The notes beneath the pieces were generated by a model. The model saw nothing but the letters and a program-made list of their open reading frames with translations. It was not told where the DNA came from and ran no database searches. Positions 1-11,224 of a stretch of DNA of 64,000 bases are shown piece after piece; position 1 is the stretch's first letter; every line of letters begins with the position of its first letter. Where the stretch lies: the NCBI GenBank assembly GCA_031216445.1, contig CM062197.1, positions 25,260,001-25,324,000 of the forward strand, read 5' to 3'. Source of the DNA: Lateolabrax maculatus. Its lineage: Eukaryota > Chordata > Actinopteri > Acropomatiformes > Lateolabracidae. Both the position numbers and the translations under genes were made by a program.

Positions 1-84
1 TGAGTGTATCTGTACGTCTATGTGCATAAGCATTTACCATTTTGTTATAGGTGTGCTCCCATTAACATGTATGTTGTTGCTCAG

Positions 85-283
85 GCCTGGTCCTGGAAGG
101 AGACAGTTTTAGAGTCGGGGACATCTGGACGCTACACTGTGGAGACAATAAGTACAGAGGAGGGGATGATCTCCACATTGACCATGAGTAACATCATCCC
201 GGCTGATTTCCAGACTATCTACAACTGCACTGCATGGAACAGCTTCGGCTCTGACACTGAGATCATACGACTCAAAGAACAAG
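85..283 (+). CDS. kirrel3: kirrel3 exon: last immunoglobulin domain
   Basis: This exon encodes the end of the extracellular Ig repeats of a nephrin-like (NEPH/KIRREL) cell-adhesion protein. The translation runs from AWSWKETVLESG through the classic Ig C' signature DFQTIYNCTAWNSFGSD (Y-x-C with the domain cysteine) to IIRLKEQ. It starts after an acceptor tgctcag and ends at gtgagg in phase 1, which fits the transmembrane exon at 1636. STEEGMISTLTMSNI and SFGSDTEIIRLKEQ resemble KIRREL3 rather than KIRREL1 as I remember them. The upstream exons lie outside the window. Family members mediate homophilic contacts at synapses and slit-diaphragm-like junctions. The paralogue choice rests mainly on this exon and the last exon. 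Confidence 0.88.
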
Positions 284-539
284 GTGAGGACCATCCACCC
301 CAACCTCCTCCCACAAGAGTGTAGTGCACCTCTCACATTTGCTACTGAACCGAAACATGGGCCTATACAGTATATTCAGTAAATGAGCAATGCTGTCTTT
401 TCTTTGGAGAGAACATTGATTATTTGCACAACAGCAAGAGGTTGTGTGTCAAGTAGTGTAAGTATGTATGTGCATTGTGTTTTATCATATGACCAATGCT
501 ACTGTTTTTCAGGTCAATTTTTTTGAGGACAACTAATAA

Positions 540-755
540 CCAGTGGTGTAATGTATAACTAAGTAAATTTACTCAAATATTGTATGTAAGTACAAATTTG
601 AGGTACTTATACTGACAGTAATATTCATTATATGCAACTTTATACTTCTACTCCACTACATCTCAGAGGCAAATATTGTACTTTTGTACTCCAGTACATT
701 TGTCTGACAGCTTTAGCTACCTCTTACTTTTCAGATAACCCTTTTTCCACACCCT
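540..755. repeat. Teleost dispersed repeat in kirrel3 intron
   Basis: This is a degenerate copy of a very common fish repeat, recognisable by phrases such as actttatacttctactccactacat and ttgtactccagtacatttgtctgacagc. I cannot name the superfamily with certainty. The rest of intron 284-1635 is AT-rich with no ORF or motif that I can support. Confidence 0.55.
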
Positions 756-1635
756 CTAGTGAAAACCATGTATCTCCAATTTGATGATTTTCTGAAACTG
801 AAGGATTAAGTGTTCATTTATGCTTTGAGAAAAGTCTCCTACTTCTTAAGCTAAATAAACTACTTAAAAATTCCTCTGGAAAATGCATCATCACAAAGCT
901 GAAAACAGGTTGTTTTCAGCTTTCACCGGACGCTACAAACATATGATGATCTTATAGAATATTTTGCATTGATATAGTTAAAGTTGGCACAACCTTAAAC
1001 ATCTACAGCAGTAAAATGCAACATACACATTAATGCAGCAGTAGAATTAATCCAAAAAGTCATAGGTAAACAATTTTGTGTTAAGAGTCTTAATTGAGTA
1101 AAGGTCATCCAGTCTATCTGTGAAAGGAATTCCTTATGTTAGGTTGGTTCACAAATTCAACTTGTAATCATAACTGTATCACCCAGAAATATTGTAAGGT
1201 CTTATGTCTTATTTTCTTTTTATTATTGATGTTTTAGAATCAAAAGGACATTCAAAGTGACCAATACTTAAAGAGACCACGTTCTAGCAAAGATGTGGAT
1301 GTTGAACTACTTTTCAACATTCCTTCCAAATCTCAATCTGACCAAAGAAGGTCAAACTATAACCTTTGTATTTAATGTGCCTCATTTATATTATGTCTCC
1401 TGGACAGCCTGTCAACATTTCCTGCTGGAAAGCTTCCAGAGCTCCTATTATGATATTCACAGAACGATATCAAACAAATCCTTGGCAGAGCCCTGTGTGT
1501 TGATGTTAATTGTTCTTAGCCTGTAAAGACAAAACACTGGCTTCATAAATAATAATAAAAATAATGTGCTGGTGCAAGAAAAGGGGAAAGGAGCACTGCT
1601 AAGTTCTTTTGAAATGTCCTGCTGTGTTTGTTCAG

Positions 1636-1743
1636 AGACTCTGCGTCTGGCTGTCATCGTCGGTGTGGCAGTGGGAGCCTTCCTCGCCCTCTCCATCCTT
1701 CTGGGGACGTTAGGCGCTTTCTGCTGTACAAGATTTCAGAGAA
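1636..1743 (+). CDS. kirrel3: kirrel3 exon: transmembrane segment
   Basis: The acceptor tgttcag precedes the exon and the donor gtaag follows at 1744; both sides are phase 1. Joined to the Ig exon it reads G|ETLRLAVIVGVAVGAF, a hydrophobic helix of about 23 residues, then GAFCCTRFQRS, with the membrane-proximal cysteine pair and basic stop-transfer residues seen in KIRREL proteins. The juxtamembrane stretch is shorter than I recall in mammalian KIRREL3. The next exon completes the split serine codon (A|GT). Confidence 0.88.
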
Positions 1744-2044
1744 GTAAGATTCCACTGAATTAAAGGTTTGCGTCAGTCGTGGTGGAGGAACACTAAACTC
1801 AGTCTAAAAGTCTATTGGATGCCGTTTGAGTTTTGTTGCATTGTCAGTTACAGAGAAACATTTTTTATTTATTTATTTATTTTTTGGCTCTATTCTGCTT
1901 TTTGGTCAGCCAGACATTTCACCCAAAGCTTATATTAAGACAAGTTACCTTGACTGTCTCCAAGCTGAAAATGTATAAATGTTGTAAAATCTTAAGAATT
2001 TGCATTGTCAGTAGAATCAGAGGTTAAACCACAGGGTTAAAAGA

Positions 2045-3650
2045 AACATTCGTGATCGGAATTGGGTTTATTGCCAAGTAGGTTTTCACATACAAGGAAT
2101 TTGCTGTGGTGTATTGGTGCGTAACAAGTACAGACAATTACAGACAAGTACAGACAAGACAAGTAGTGCAAGGGTATGCATAAATATCGTAATTTAAAGT
2201 ACTACAGTACTAGTGCTAAGTAAGTATAATTAACAGAGAATATGAAAAAGAAAATTACTAAATATGAGCAATATATCTTTTGTAGATGATGATGAATAAA
2301 ACTGCGAGGAATGTGCAAAATATTGAGTGTGTATGGGTTTAGTATGAACTATAGTCCACAAGTGTGCGTTAATGTAACGCGTAGTGTCTGTTTGGGGAGG
2401 GGATAAGGGTCCGTGTCAATGGGGGTCTTGGGCCTTGTTGATCAGGCCAGCTGCAGACGGGAAGAAACTGTTCTTGTGGCGAGAGGTTTTGGTCCTGATG
2501 GACCGCAGCCTCCTGCCAGAGGGGAGAGTCTCGAACAGATTGTGTCCAAGGTGGGAAGGGTCAGCCACAGTCTTCCCTGCGCACCTCCGGGTCCTGGAGG
2601 TGTACAGGTCCTGGAGAGATGGTAGATTGCAGCCAATCACCCTCTCTGTGGAGCGAATGATACGCTGCAGTCTGCCCTTGTCCTTGGCAGTAGCAGCAGC
2701 GTACCAGACAGTGATGGAGGAGGTGAGGATGGACTCGATGATGGCAGTGTAGAAGTGCAACATCATCGTCTTTGGCAGGTTGAACTTCTTCAGCTGTGCT
2801 TTCTTGGTGATGGAGCTGATGTTCAGCTCCCACTTGAGGTCCTGGGAGATGATGGAGCCCAGGAAGCGGACGGACTCCATAGTGTCGACTGGGGAGTCTG
2901 TCAGGGTGATGGGGAGTGAGTGGGGCTAGGTTCTTTCTGTAGTCCACAACCATCTCCACTGTCTTGAGAGTGTTGAGCTTTAAGTTGGAGTTTAAGTTGG
3001 AGGTGAAGCTGTTGGTGTACAGGGAGAAGAGTTGAGGGGAAAGAACGCAGCCTTGAGGGGAACCAGTGCTGATGGTCCTGAAGTCAGAGACCTGTTTCCC
3101 CAGCTTCACGTGCTGTCTTCTGTTGGACAGGAAGTCTGTGCCTCTGAGGTGTGAAGTTGTGGAGTCACAACCTGGAGTCACGGGGCGTGGTGTCAGGACT
3201 GTCCCATTGTCTTTGGAAACGACAGTAGAACTCGTTCAGGTTGTTGGCCAGGTGCAAGTCGTAAGCAGAGTGGGGGGCTCTTGGTTTGTAATTGGTGGTC
3301 TGTCTGAGCCCCTTCCAGACAGAAGCAGAGTCATTGGCTGAGAACTGTTCTTGGAGTTTCTCGGAGTACAGTCATTTAGCTCCTCTCACCTCCTTTCTAA
3401 ACCTGTACTTGGCCTCTTTGAAACTGCCTCTGTCTCCACTCCTGAATGCTTCCTCCTTTTGCGACCTTAGCTGTCTGAGTTTGGCTGTGAACCAGGGTTT
3501 TGTCGTTGTTGTAACTCACCCTGGTGCGTGATGGTACACAGCTGTCCTCACAGAAGCTGATGTAGGACGTCACAGCCTCTCTGAACTCATCCAGACTGTT
3601 GGTGGCAGTCCTGATATCGATCCATAATGTTATACAGTGTACCAGAGAGA
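2045..3650 (-). mobile_element. Rex1-like non-LTR retrotransposon, internally deleted
   Basis: Read on the minus strand from 3650 down, it begins in the region between endonuclease and reverse transcriptase (PWFTAKLRQLRSQKEEAF-like, then FSANDSASVWKGLRQTTNYK-like). It jumps at about 3180 directly to LSNRRQHVKLGKQVSDF and the RT motif STGSPQGCVLSP. A second deletion removes the FADD-type catalytic motif: YTNSFTSNL leads straight to NTLKTVEMVVDYRKN. The C-terminal part follows (ESILTSSITVWYAAATAKDKG, DPSHLGHNLFETLPSGRRL) with frameshifts. The 3' end near 2045 reads, in element sense, as a tail with aataaaccc, as in CR1/Rex1-type elements. Clearly dead. Placement in the CR1/L2/Rex group is firm; the exact family is less so. 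Confidence 0.8.
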
Positions 3651-3660
3651 AGTATCTGCT

Positions 3661-4299
3661 AGCATTAGCTGATGTGAAAGATGTACATTCCTTCTGTTCA
3701 TTTGCTGTAACTTTTGATTTGGCTTCATGAACAATTTGGCCCCCAGCTCTGCCTCTGCTAAATCTGAAGGCCCTTGGAGAAACACTTTGATTGTATTTTT
3801 AGTGTCAAGTGTTTGTCTAAGGAAATGTTTAGAAGTTTACTTTGCCTCTGTAACCACTTTGACATCAAATCGTCAAAAATCTAATAGATCATTCTCCCTA
3901 GGTTCGGAAAGGAGGAAGTGGAAGTAAATACACTCAACAACTTCTCTAAGAAAGAATAATGGCTGGCATTTATTTCACAAATATGAAGAAAACTAAAGAC
4001 CCCCTTTTCTCTATCTGTTGAACTGTACTGCAAACACGTATCAATCATATCACAAATTTCCCACCCAAAACAAAGATACAAAATAAAAAAGAGCTCTGTT
4101 TAGTTCAGTTTCAAAAAGTTTGTTCTGCTGTCAACATCTACCTGGGTAGTTAGATTTTTTGTGTCAATGTTAGAGGCCTCTTTTGTTTTGCTTGTCTGAA
4201 ATCCACGTGGAGGACAATTTAATGGAAGAATCAATCTAGATTACAGAAGACTCGATGGATGACAGAAGACTGGATGTCCTGTCACCTCTTCAGACAGCC
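3661..4299. other. kirrel3 intron, no feature seen
   Basis: Unique-looking AT-rich intron sequence between the Rex1-like LINE and the microsatellite. I see no splice-flanked open segment and no repeat that I recognise. Confidence 0.5.
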
Positions 4300-4304
4300 C
4301 TGTG

Positions 4305-4359
4305 TTCTCTCTCTCTCTCTCTCACTCACACTCACACTCACACACACACACACACACAG
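4305..4359. repeat. (CT)n(CA)n compound microsatellite
   Basis: A run of ct dinucleotides passes through a mixed ctcacactcacac stretch into ca dinucleotides, inside the kirrel3 intron. Confidence 0.95.
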
Positions 4360-4836
4360 AGAGAATAGTTGTAACATAAAACCAACCAGAGAATCTTCAA
4401 AACAACGTAACGATCCTCACAGGTCATCTAGCAGAATGTAGTAATTTAAGAGAATTGGTTTACTCAAACTCTGAAATCTGATCACCATCAACTGGCTAAA
4501 TATCACTTTTTCAATCTTAACTTTTCTACCATTGCTCTGTGCAATACATGGAATGATTCTATGTATGCTAATGGCACCCCCCTGTGGAAATAACACCTAA
4601 GAGCATTTCTGCCCCTCTTTTATTCTTTGTCCGATTCATCAGGGCTACACCTCTGTACAAATCTACTTTACTGTGTGGAGGGCAGGATTTCCCATCCTAC
4701 ATATGACTAAATGTTCCGGTAGAGCTTGGATCTGTAGCACTGTCACTGGAACAGAAGGAGAACATCAGAGAGAAAAGTTTTAGTCTTTGACATGGTTTCT
4801 GTTAACTGTTCTGTTGTTTTTTGTCACTTTCTACAG

Positions 4837-4905
4837 AGGATGTCCATCTGGTCATGTCTTCTCTTCCTGTGTCACTTTCGTGCCAGAGAGATGTGAAAAC
4901 AGAGG
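4837..4905 (+). CDS. kirrel3: Candidate kirrel3 cassette exon (unproven)
   Basis: A 69-base segment is preceded by a pyrimidine-rich acceptor (gtcactttctacag) and followed by a strong donor (ggtaag at 4905-4910). It is phase 1 on both sides, so it could be included or skipped between the transmembrane exon and the exon at 6448 without changing the downstream frame. Its 23 codons are open and would add a stretch starting KDVHLVMSSLPVSLSC and ending QRDVKTE. I do not recall a KIRREL3 isoform with this peptide, and such a short open stretch can arise by chance. Confidence 0.35.
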
Positions 4906-5079
4906 GTAAGGCCTCTGAAACAGTGTTTGAATGATTCCATGTTCGCAGTATCTACAGATGCTTCCACTGGTCATCAGTGTCATCAAGTCTTTTCACTGAC
5001 TTTTTTTGTTGTATAATTCTGTTATCCCAGAGTAATGTATCCTCTACCACCTTCATACCGTAGTGTACCATACATATAT

Positions 5080-5640
5080 CATGACGAAAAATTGAGCATC
5101 GCATTACTTCAATCAGGCCACGGAGTCTAGCTCAGCTCAATATCCCAGCTACATCAGCTGACCATTGCAATCCAGCAGCCACATCAGCTGATTCACTTCT
5201 ACACATTTTATTGGCAGTCTCATTCAGGGCGCCCTATTAAAGCTGCTTCAGCCTGCCTATCCTTGATGCTTCCACTGCAAGCCGCTTCACAACCCAGCTC
5301 CTCCCTTCATGCTATGTCTGACTAATCAATGTCATTTCTGTTATCATTGATGCCTGCTCTGTTCTGTATCCTACGGGGGGTTGTTGCCGCTGCTCTTCCT
5401 GCCTTAGGCTTTCCATGTGTGCACAAGGAATGACAGGGAGGTGTGCTCTCCCTGCCTTAAGCTACCCACGTATGCACCTGGAAGGGCAGGGAGGTCCCAG
5501 AACAGAGCATATTGCCAAATACATCTAACTGCAAATATATCTACTGCATGTAGATCAAGTGTCTTTGACAAGTTGGTCCTGACTGAAATACAATTCAGCC
5601 TAAGAGGAGGACCTTCTCTGTGACACTACCTTTTTCCAAT
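5080..5640. repeat. Unassigned GC-richer block with internal duplication
   Basis: This segment is richer in G+C than the surrounding intron. It contains two imperfect ~45 bp tandem copies (about 5395-5442 and 5448-5495), both starting ctgcctta and ending caggga(gg). It has no long ORF. It directly precedes an L2 3' end and may be part of a mobile element, but I cannot name it. Confidence 0.4.
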
Positions 5641-5694
5641 GCATACTAAAGATGAAGCCCCTCTGACAAAAGTCAAGATTCAACATGATGCTTT

Positions 5695-5892
5695 TTACAT
5701 ACATTCAGCTACAGCCTGTAGGCCTGAGGTAGATGGCCGCCCACCCAGAGCCCAGTTCTGCTCATGGTGGGAACTGTTGTCTCTGTAAAATATTTTAAAG
5801 AGTACAGTCTAGAACTACTTTTATGTGAAAAGTGTCTTGCGACAACCTTTGTTATGATTTGGCACTATATAAATAAAATTGACTTGACTTGG
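5695..5892 (+). mobile_element. L2-type LINE 3'-UTR fragment
   Basis: It shares long phrases with 15570-15771 (same strand) and with the 3' part of the LINE at 7775-8260 (opposite strand): gcccagttctgctc, tggtgggaactgttg, gtgaaaagtgtcttg. It ends in aaataaaattgacttgactt, the tail pattern of these fish L2 elements. A 5'-truncated insertion. Confidence 0.7.
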
Positions 5893-6447
5893 GCAGAAGC
5901 GGTAGAAGTGATACCTGTCAGATACACTAACACATTTTGGACAACAGAACATGCCAGTGTCACTGGTAAAAATATAATTTTCCGGTTCATATTGGAACAG
6001 TTTCTAACCATTGGCAATAACATGGAAATGCATAAAAAGATGTGTACATGTTGTGTGATGTTAAAATTATGTGAAGTAAAAATACATTTGAAACTGGGTT
6101 TTAAAGAAGCATTTGTATTTGGGTTCACTTGTGCTTTCATGCAATTAAATTTAAATTGAATTTATTGTCATTGTTTTACTATCCTGCATACAGAGTTCAG
6201 TTAGAAGTTTAGAGAACACTAAAACTTAACAAGAAATGCTTTTGAGCCATACACTTTAGTAGTAGTACTTCGCTGTGTTGTAAAAGACCTATTACGAAAC
6301 AATTTAATGGATAACATTCCTTCATAGATTAAAAAATAAAATAAAAAATAAGCTTGCCGTGAGTGCATTAGGCGGTGATATGGTGTGATAAAGGATCACT
6401 GCATATATCAGCCTAGGTCAGTCAGTCTCTCTCTCCCTCTCCTCCAG

Positions 6448-6557
6448 GTCTCAAAGGAGTGGTTTCAGCAAAAAATGACATTCGGGTGGAGATCTTCCAC
6501 AAGGATCACAGTGCAGCACGGGAGAGTGAGGAGCATACGAGCATCAAACAGATGATG
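6448..6557 (+). CDS. kirrel3: kirrel3 exon: membrane-proximal cytoplasmic segment
   Basis: The acceptor ctcctccag precedes the exon and the donor gtgagtg follows. The phase-1 entry completes a Ser codon and continues LKGVVSAKNDIRVEIFHKD, then EEHTSIKQMM. The VVSAKNDIRVEI block is the strongly conserved start of the KIRREL cytoplasmic tail. It leaves in phase 0 and joins the exon at 6694. No frameshift or stop is visible. Confidence 0.9.
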
Positions 6558-6693
6558 GTGAGTGAATGCAGTATGATGCTATGATGTGGCCTTTTGTCAA
6601 TTTGTCAAATGCTGATATGACTTCTCTAAGGTTTTCTAGTCTACTGTATTCACTATTTATGACTACTGATGACCGTGATTAACTGTGATGCAG

Positions 6694-6780
6694 ATTGATC
6701 GTGGTGAGTTCCAGCAGGAGGCTGTGCTGAAGCAGCTGGAGGTGCTCCAAGAGGAAGAGAAGGAGTTCCAGCACATCAAG
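6694..6780 (+). CDS. kirrel3: kirrel3 exon: cytoplasmic coiled segment
   Basis: An 87-base phase-0 exon (29 codons) between tgatgcag and gtgggtg. It encodes IDRGEFQQEAVLKQLEVLQE followed by a charged EEKEFQHIK end, matching the conserved RGEFQQxxVLKQLEVLxEEEKEFQ block of KIRREL proteins. It is followed in phase by the last exon, which begins DPTNGYYSVN. Confidence 0.9.
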
Positions 6781-7284
6781 GTGGGTGAACATCACATCAG
6801 TGCCCTGGAGGTGGACTGGCGTCCCTCCAACACAGAGGAGATGAACTAAGAGTGTGATAAATGGTTGCCTCTCCCTGCTAATTTTGCCTTTGAACGGTCT
6901 GGGGAAATTAGTAGGAAGAGGTAATCAAAGTTATTTACCTATGTATTAAATCTATAGCAGGAGCATTATGATTTAGGTCTGGTAGGATAAGTCAAGCTGT
7001 TGCTGTTATTTAGTCAACCGTGCTCTTTCTATTGCTTCAGAGTAATTTAAAGCTCAGCACAGTAACATCTGAATCCTCAGAAGGAAAAGGGTCAGCCAGT
7101 TTATTAGGCTGAAGACTGACAGTAATGAAGTTCTCTGCAATAGCTCATCCATGCTTTCATAGGTTTGCTGTTCAACGTTTGCAGCCCATGTTCACTCACC
7201 ACTCTGACAAACGTTTCGTAAAAATACAAAATGAAAACTGAAATCTCACTGCTGCTCCAGACTAATTCTCAAATGCGTATTAAC

Positions 7285-7680
7285 CTGAAACCTCTCAGTT
7301 CATTTCTGATTCCAAGGGGCATTATCAACAGGTGGAGCAAACATATATTTCTTATCAACATAAAGTTTAAGTGCAGTTGTTCTTATTTTAGATCAAATTT
7401 ACTGTCCAGTCTATTTAATACTGCCGCTGTAGCCGGCCGGGGAACGCTCGGCATCGGTGGCAGCCATCTTGGTTATTTACAAAGGTGCCTCAACAGCTCT
7501 CCTCTCTGTCAGTCATCGTATTAAACCCGCCTCATACTAGATAAACGGTTGTGATTGGTTCACCCGACACAACGGCACTGCCAGCACAGTTGAAATCAGT
7601 TTGAATTGGAGGGGGGCCAGATGTATCTGCCAAAGTAAATAAAACATGAGCTCTCAGATACGTCTGATTCCCAGGTTAGA
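7285..7680 (+). repeat. Dispersed repeat, copy with extra 164 bp block
   Basis: Segments 7285-7431 and 7596-7680 match 14446-14740 in the same orientation (shared phrases include ttccaaggggc/tg, tactgtccagtc/ttaccgtccagtcc, gaggggggccaga, aaataaaacatgagct). The copy here has an extra block at 7432-7595 that the other lacks. No coding content. Probably a non-autonomous mobile element whose class I cannot assign. Confidence 0.55.
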
Positions 7681-8396
7681 GAAATCTGTTATGTAAATTA
7701 CACTTTTAAAAAGGGGAGAAATGTGTATTTGATGATTTTTGGGTTTCATGTGCATGCATTATACGCTTTCACATAGAGAAAATATTATTTACAGAGACCC
7801 AACAGTTCCCACCATGAGCAAGCACTTGGCGACAGTGGCGAGGAAAAACTCCCTTTTAACAGGTAGAAACCTCAAGCAGAACCAGGCTCTGGGTGGGCGG
7901 CCATCTGCATCGACCGAGTTGGGTTGAAAGGTGAGGGGAGAGGGGAGACAGAACAGGAGGAGAGACAACAAATCAGACTAATAATAATAACTGCAGCAAT
8001 GAGTGTGGAGCAGGAACATTGGGGCAGTAGACGGTGGTAATCGCAGATCCAGAATCTACAGCTCCAGAGGCGGAAATACCTGTAGAAAGTGAGAAGGCAA
8101 AAAAGCACAGAAAGCACAGGAACTACCAAGAAGAAGTGGAGTTAGTAACGTGTATTAGTGGGATAGGAATGCGTACAGGGAGAGGGAGAGGAGGAGAGAG
8201 AAGCTCAGTGCATCATAGGAAATCCCCCGGCAGTCTAAGCCTATAACAGTATAACTAAGGGGTGGTTCAGGACTCACCTGAGCCAGCCCTAACTATAAGC
8301 TTTATCAAAAAGGAATGTTTTTAGCATACTCTTAAACAAAGAGAGGGTGTCCGCCTCCCGAACCCAAATTGGGAGCTGATTCCACAGAAGAGTTTG

Positions 8397-8735
8397 TTAA
8401 CTAAAGGCTCTGGCTCCCATTCTACTTTTAGAGACTTTAGGTACCGCAAGTAACCCTGCATTCTGTGAGCGTAGTGCTCTAGTGGGGTAATACGGTACTA
8501 TCAGCTCTTTAAGATATGATGGTGCCTGACCAATAAGAGCTTTGTAAGTGAGGAGGACGATTTTAAATTCTATTCTAGATTTCACAGGGAGCCAGTGCAG
8601 AGCAGCTAATATTGGAGAAATATGTTCTCTTTTGCTAGTTCCTGTCAGTACACGTGCAGCCGCATTCTGGATCAGCTGGAGAGTCTTTAGAGACTTATCA
8701 GGGCAGCCCGATAATAAGGAATTACAATAATCCAA
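8397..8735 (-). pseudogene. L2 LINE ORF2, C-terminal RT region
   Basis: A 112-codon open stretch of the LINE, covering the post-catalytic part of the L2 reverse transcriptase (AARVLTGTSKREHISPIL, LHWLPVKSRIEFKIVLLTYK, SYLKELIVPYY). It starts at an internal methionine (MDYCNSLLSG), not a true start. In the same element the region further on (about 8396-8280) continues with a frame break. Confidence 0.8.
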
Positions 8736-9731
8736 CCTAGAAGTAACAAATGCATGAACTAGTTTTTCTGCATCTTTTTGAGACAGGATATGCCTGATTT
8801 TTATAATGTTACATAAGTGGAAGAAGGCAGTCCTTGAAGTCTGTTTTTTATATAGGTATTAAAGGACATGTCCTGATCAAAGATTACTCCTAGATTCCTT
8901 ACAGCAGTGCTAGAGGCCAGGGCAATGCCATCTAGAGTAACTATATCTATACATAGTGCATCTCACAGGTGTTTAGGACCCAGAACAATAACTTCAGTTT
9001 TGTCTGAGTTTAACAGCAGAAAATTGGAGAGAAAAGGTAGGTTAGATATAGGTCTATAATTGGCTAAAACCCCTGGATCAAGCGTAGGCTTTTTAAGAAG
9101 AGGTTTAATTACAGCTACTTTGAAGGGCTGTGGTACATAACCTGTTAATAAAGACAGATTGATCATGTCTAGTAAAGAAGTGCTAACTAAGGGTAACACT
9201 TCTTTAAGCAACCTAACCTAGTTGGGATGGGGTCTAAGAGGCAGGTTGTTGGTTTAGACGGAAAAAATCATTGAAGTTAGTTGGTAAAGGTCAATTGGAG
9301 AAAAATAGTTAAAATATAAATCTGATTCTACAGCTGTTTCTGAGGTTCCTGTACTCAAAGATATATCTGAACTGGCTGAGAGCACAAGATTTTTTTTTTT
9401 CTGTAATAGTTAGAATTTTATCATCAAAGAAGCTCATGAAGTTATTACTACTGTGAGCTCTGGGAATACATGGCTCAACAGAGCTCTGACTCTGTGTCAG
9501 CCTGGCTACAGTGCTGAAAAGAAACCTGGGGTTGTTCTTATGTTCCTCTATTAGTGAGGAGTAATAGGCTCCTCTGGCATTACGGAGGGCCTTCCTATAT
9601 ATTCTCGCCATCTTGCCAAACTAAATGAGATTCCTCCAGTTTGGTGGAACGCCATTTCCTTTCTAATTTTCGCGATGTTTCTTTTAATTTGCGGGTTAAG
9701 GAGTTATACCATGGAGCTAACTTTTGTTTTA

Positions 9732-10712
9732 TTATCTTCTTTTTGATAGGGGCAATAGAATCGAGCCTGCAGCACTATCAACCAGATGATCAATTTGGGA
9801 GGGACTAAAGTTAGCATAGGAGTCCTCCATCATATTGAGACATGGCATTGAATTAAATGCCGATGAAATCACTACTTTAAATTTAGCTACAGCACTATCA
9901 GACAAGCATCTACTGAAGAAATGTTTGCCTAATGGCCTGTAGTCCAGTAATATAAATTCAAAAGTTATTAAATATTGGTCTGATAAGACAGGATTTTGTG
10001 GGAAGACTATTAAATCTTCAATTTCGATTCCATGTGACAGAACAAGATTGAGGGTGTGGTTAAAACAATGAGTGGGTTTGTTTACACTCTGGCAGAAACC
10101 AATCAAATCTAATAGTGAGATAAATGCAGAACTAAGGCTATCATTATCGACATCCACGTGAATATTAAAATTACCTACAATAATGACTTTATCTGTTTTG
10201 AGGACTAAACTTGTTAAAAACTGAGAATTCTGCTAAAAATTCAGAATATGGACCAGGAGCGTGGTACACTATGACAAATAGAATTGGCTGTAGAGTTTTC
10301 CACATTGGGTGTGAAAGACTAAGAACAAGACTTTTGAATGAGTTAAAACTAAGTTTAGGTTTAGGGTTGATTAATAAGCTAGAGTCGAAGATGGCTGCAA
10401 CTCCACCTCCTCGGCCAGTGCCTCGAGGAATGTGAGTATTATGACTAGGAGGAGTGGACTCATTCAGGCATATTCTTCCTGACACAGCCAAGTTTCAGTT
10501 AGACAAAATATATCCATGTGATAGTCAGATATTAAATCATTGACTAACACAGCTTTAGAAGACAGAGATCTAATGTTTAAGAGTCCACATTTAATTCTCT
10601 TATTTGGTTGTACCACTACACTGGTAGTTTTAATTTTTATTAAGTTTTTACGAGTAACTCCTCTTCTGTTTGAATTTGAATGAATTAATTGAATTGGTCG
10701 GGGGACAGACAC
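9732..10712 (-). pseudogene. L2 LINE ORF2, endonuclease domain
   Basis: Three broken frames cover the APE-like endonuclease, which nicks target DNA for target-primed reverse transcription. Visible are the N-terminal LLNIRSL motif, LTETWL with its catalytic-site glutamate, the glycine-rich GRGGGVAAIF strand and VIIVGNFNIHVD near 10180 (GNFN in place of the usual GDFN). Further on are DLIGFCQSVNKPTHC and LDLVLSHG-like LNLVLSHG. The usual SDH is changed to SDQY. Together with the frame breaks, this makes it non-functional. Confidence 0.75.
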
Positions 10713-10820
10713 AGTCTCTATGGAGTTTTTTATGGGGTTTTGGGTGGGTAACCACTCTAATGGAAGCGCAGAGAAGCATGTAGGACTGCAGCTCTGCTTC
10801 CTGGTCTGAACTCTGTATTG

Positions 10821-11024
10821 TCACGGTGTGGGTCCACTAATAAACTTGGTCAAATTTCTGGCTATGAGAGCTGCACCATCCAAAGTAGGATGAATGCAGT
10901 CTCTCCTCATCAGACCAGGTCTCCCCCAGAATGTGGTCCAATTATCTATGAAGCCCACATCGTTTGCTGGACACCACCTTGACAACCAGCGGTTGAATGA
11001 CGACATGTGGCTATATATGTACAT
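10821..11024 (-). pseudogene. L2 LINE ORF1, esterase-type C terminus
   Basis: The frame reads SSFNRWLSRWCPANDVGFID, WTTFWGRPGLMRRDCIHPT, LDGAALIARNLTKFI. RRDCIHPT is the D-x-x-H block of SGNH/GDSL esterase-like ORF1 proteins found in CR1 and L2 elements (usually DGIHPT; the glycine is a cysteine here). The upstream part of ORF1 continues towards 11110 but is shattered by stops. Confidence 0.7.
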
Positions 11025-11224
11025 ACACTGGTCAAATTTGTCAGGGGTCCAGAGAAAACTACGGAGTCCGACATTGTCTTTGCGTAGTTACACACCGACT
11101 CCACATTAATTTTGGTGACTTCCGATTGGCGTAATCCGGAGTCATTACCGCCTGCTTAGGTCACTCATTTTGCCCTGAACTGCAGTACACCTGTTTCTCG
11201 GTTATTTGGATGGGAGAAACATGT

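Larger units (their letters stand above)
7775..11110 (-). mobile_element. L2-clade LINE, long but defective
   Basis: On the minus strand the order is: end of an ORF1 esterase domain (11024-10821), AP-type endonuclease (about 10712-9732), linker and RT start (9611-8963), RT C-terminal region (8735-8397) and a 3' UTR (about 8390-7775). The endonuclease shows LLNIRSLSSKAVLVNDLISD and LTETWL. The RT start shows YRPISNLPFLSN. The C-terminal region shows MDYCNSLLSGCP, AARVLTG and LHWLPVKSRI. Many frameshifts and stops break the frames. The catalytic RT core is excised: LPFLSN is fused to FLLLNSDKTEVIVLGPKHL near 9030. It sits in the kirrel3 intron in antisense orientation. Confidence 0.85.
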
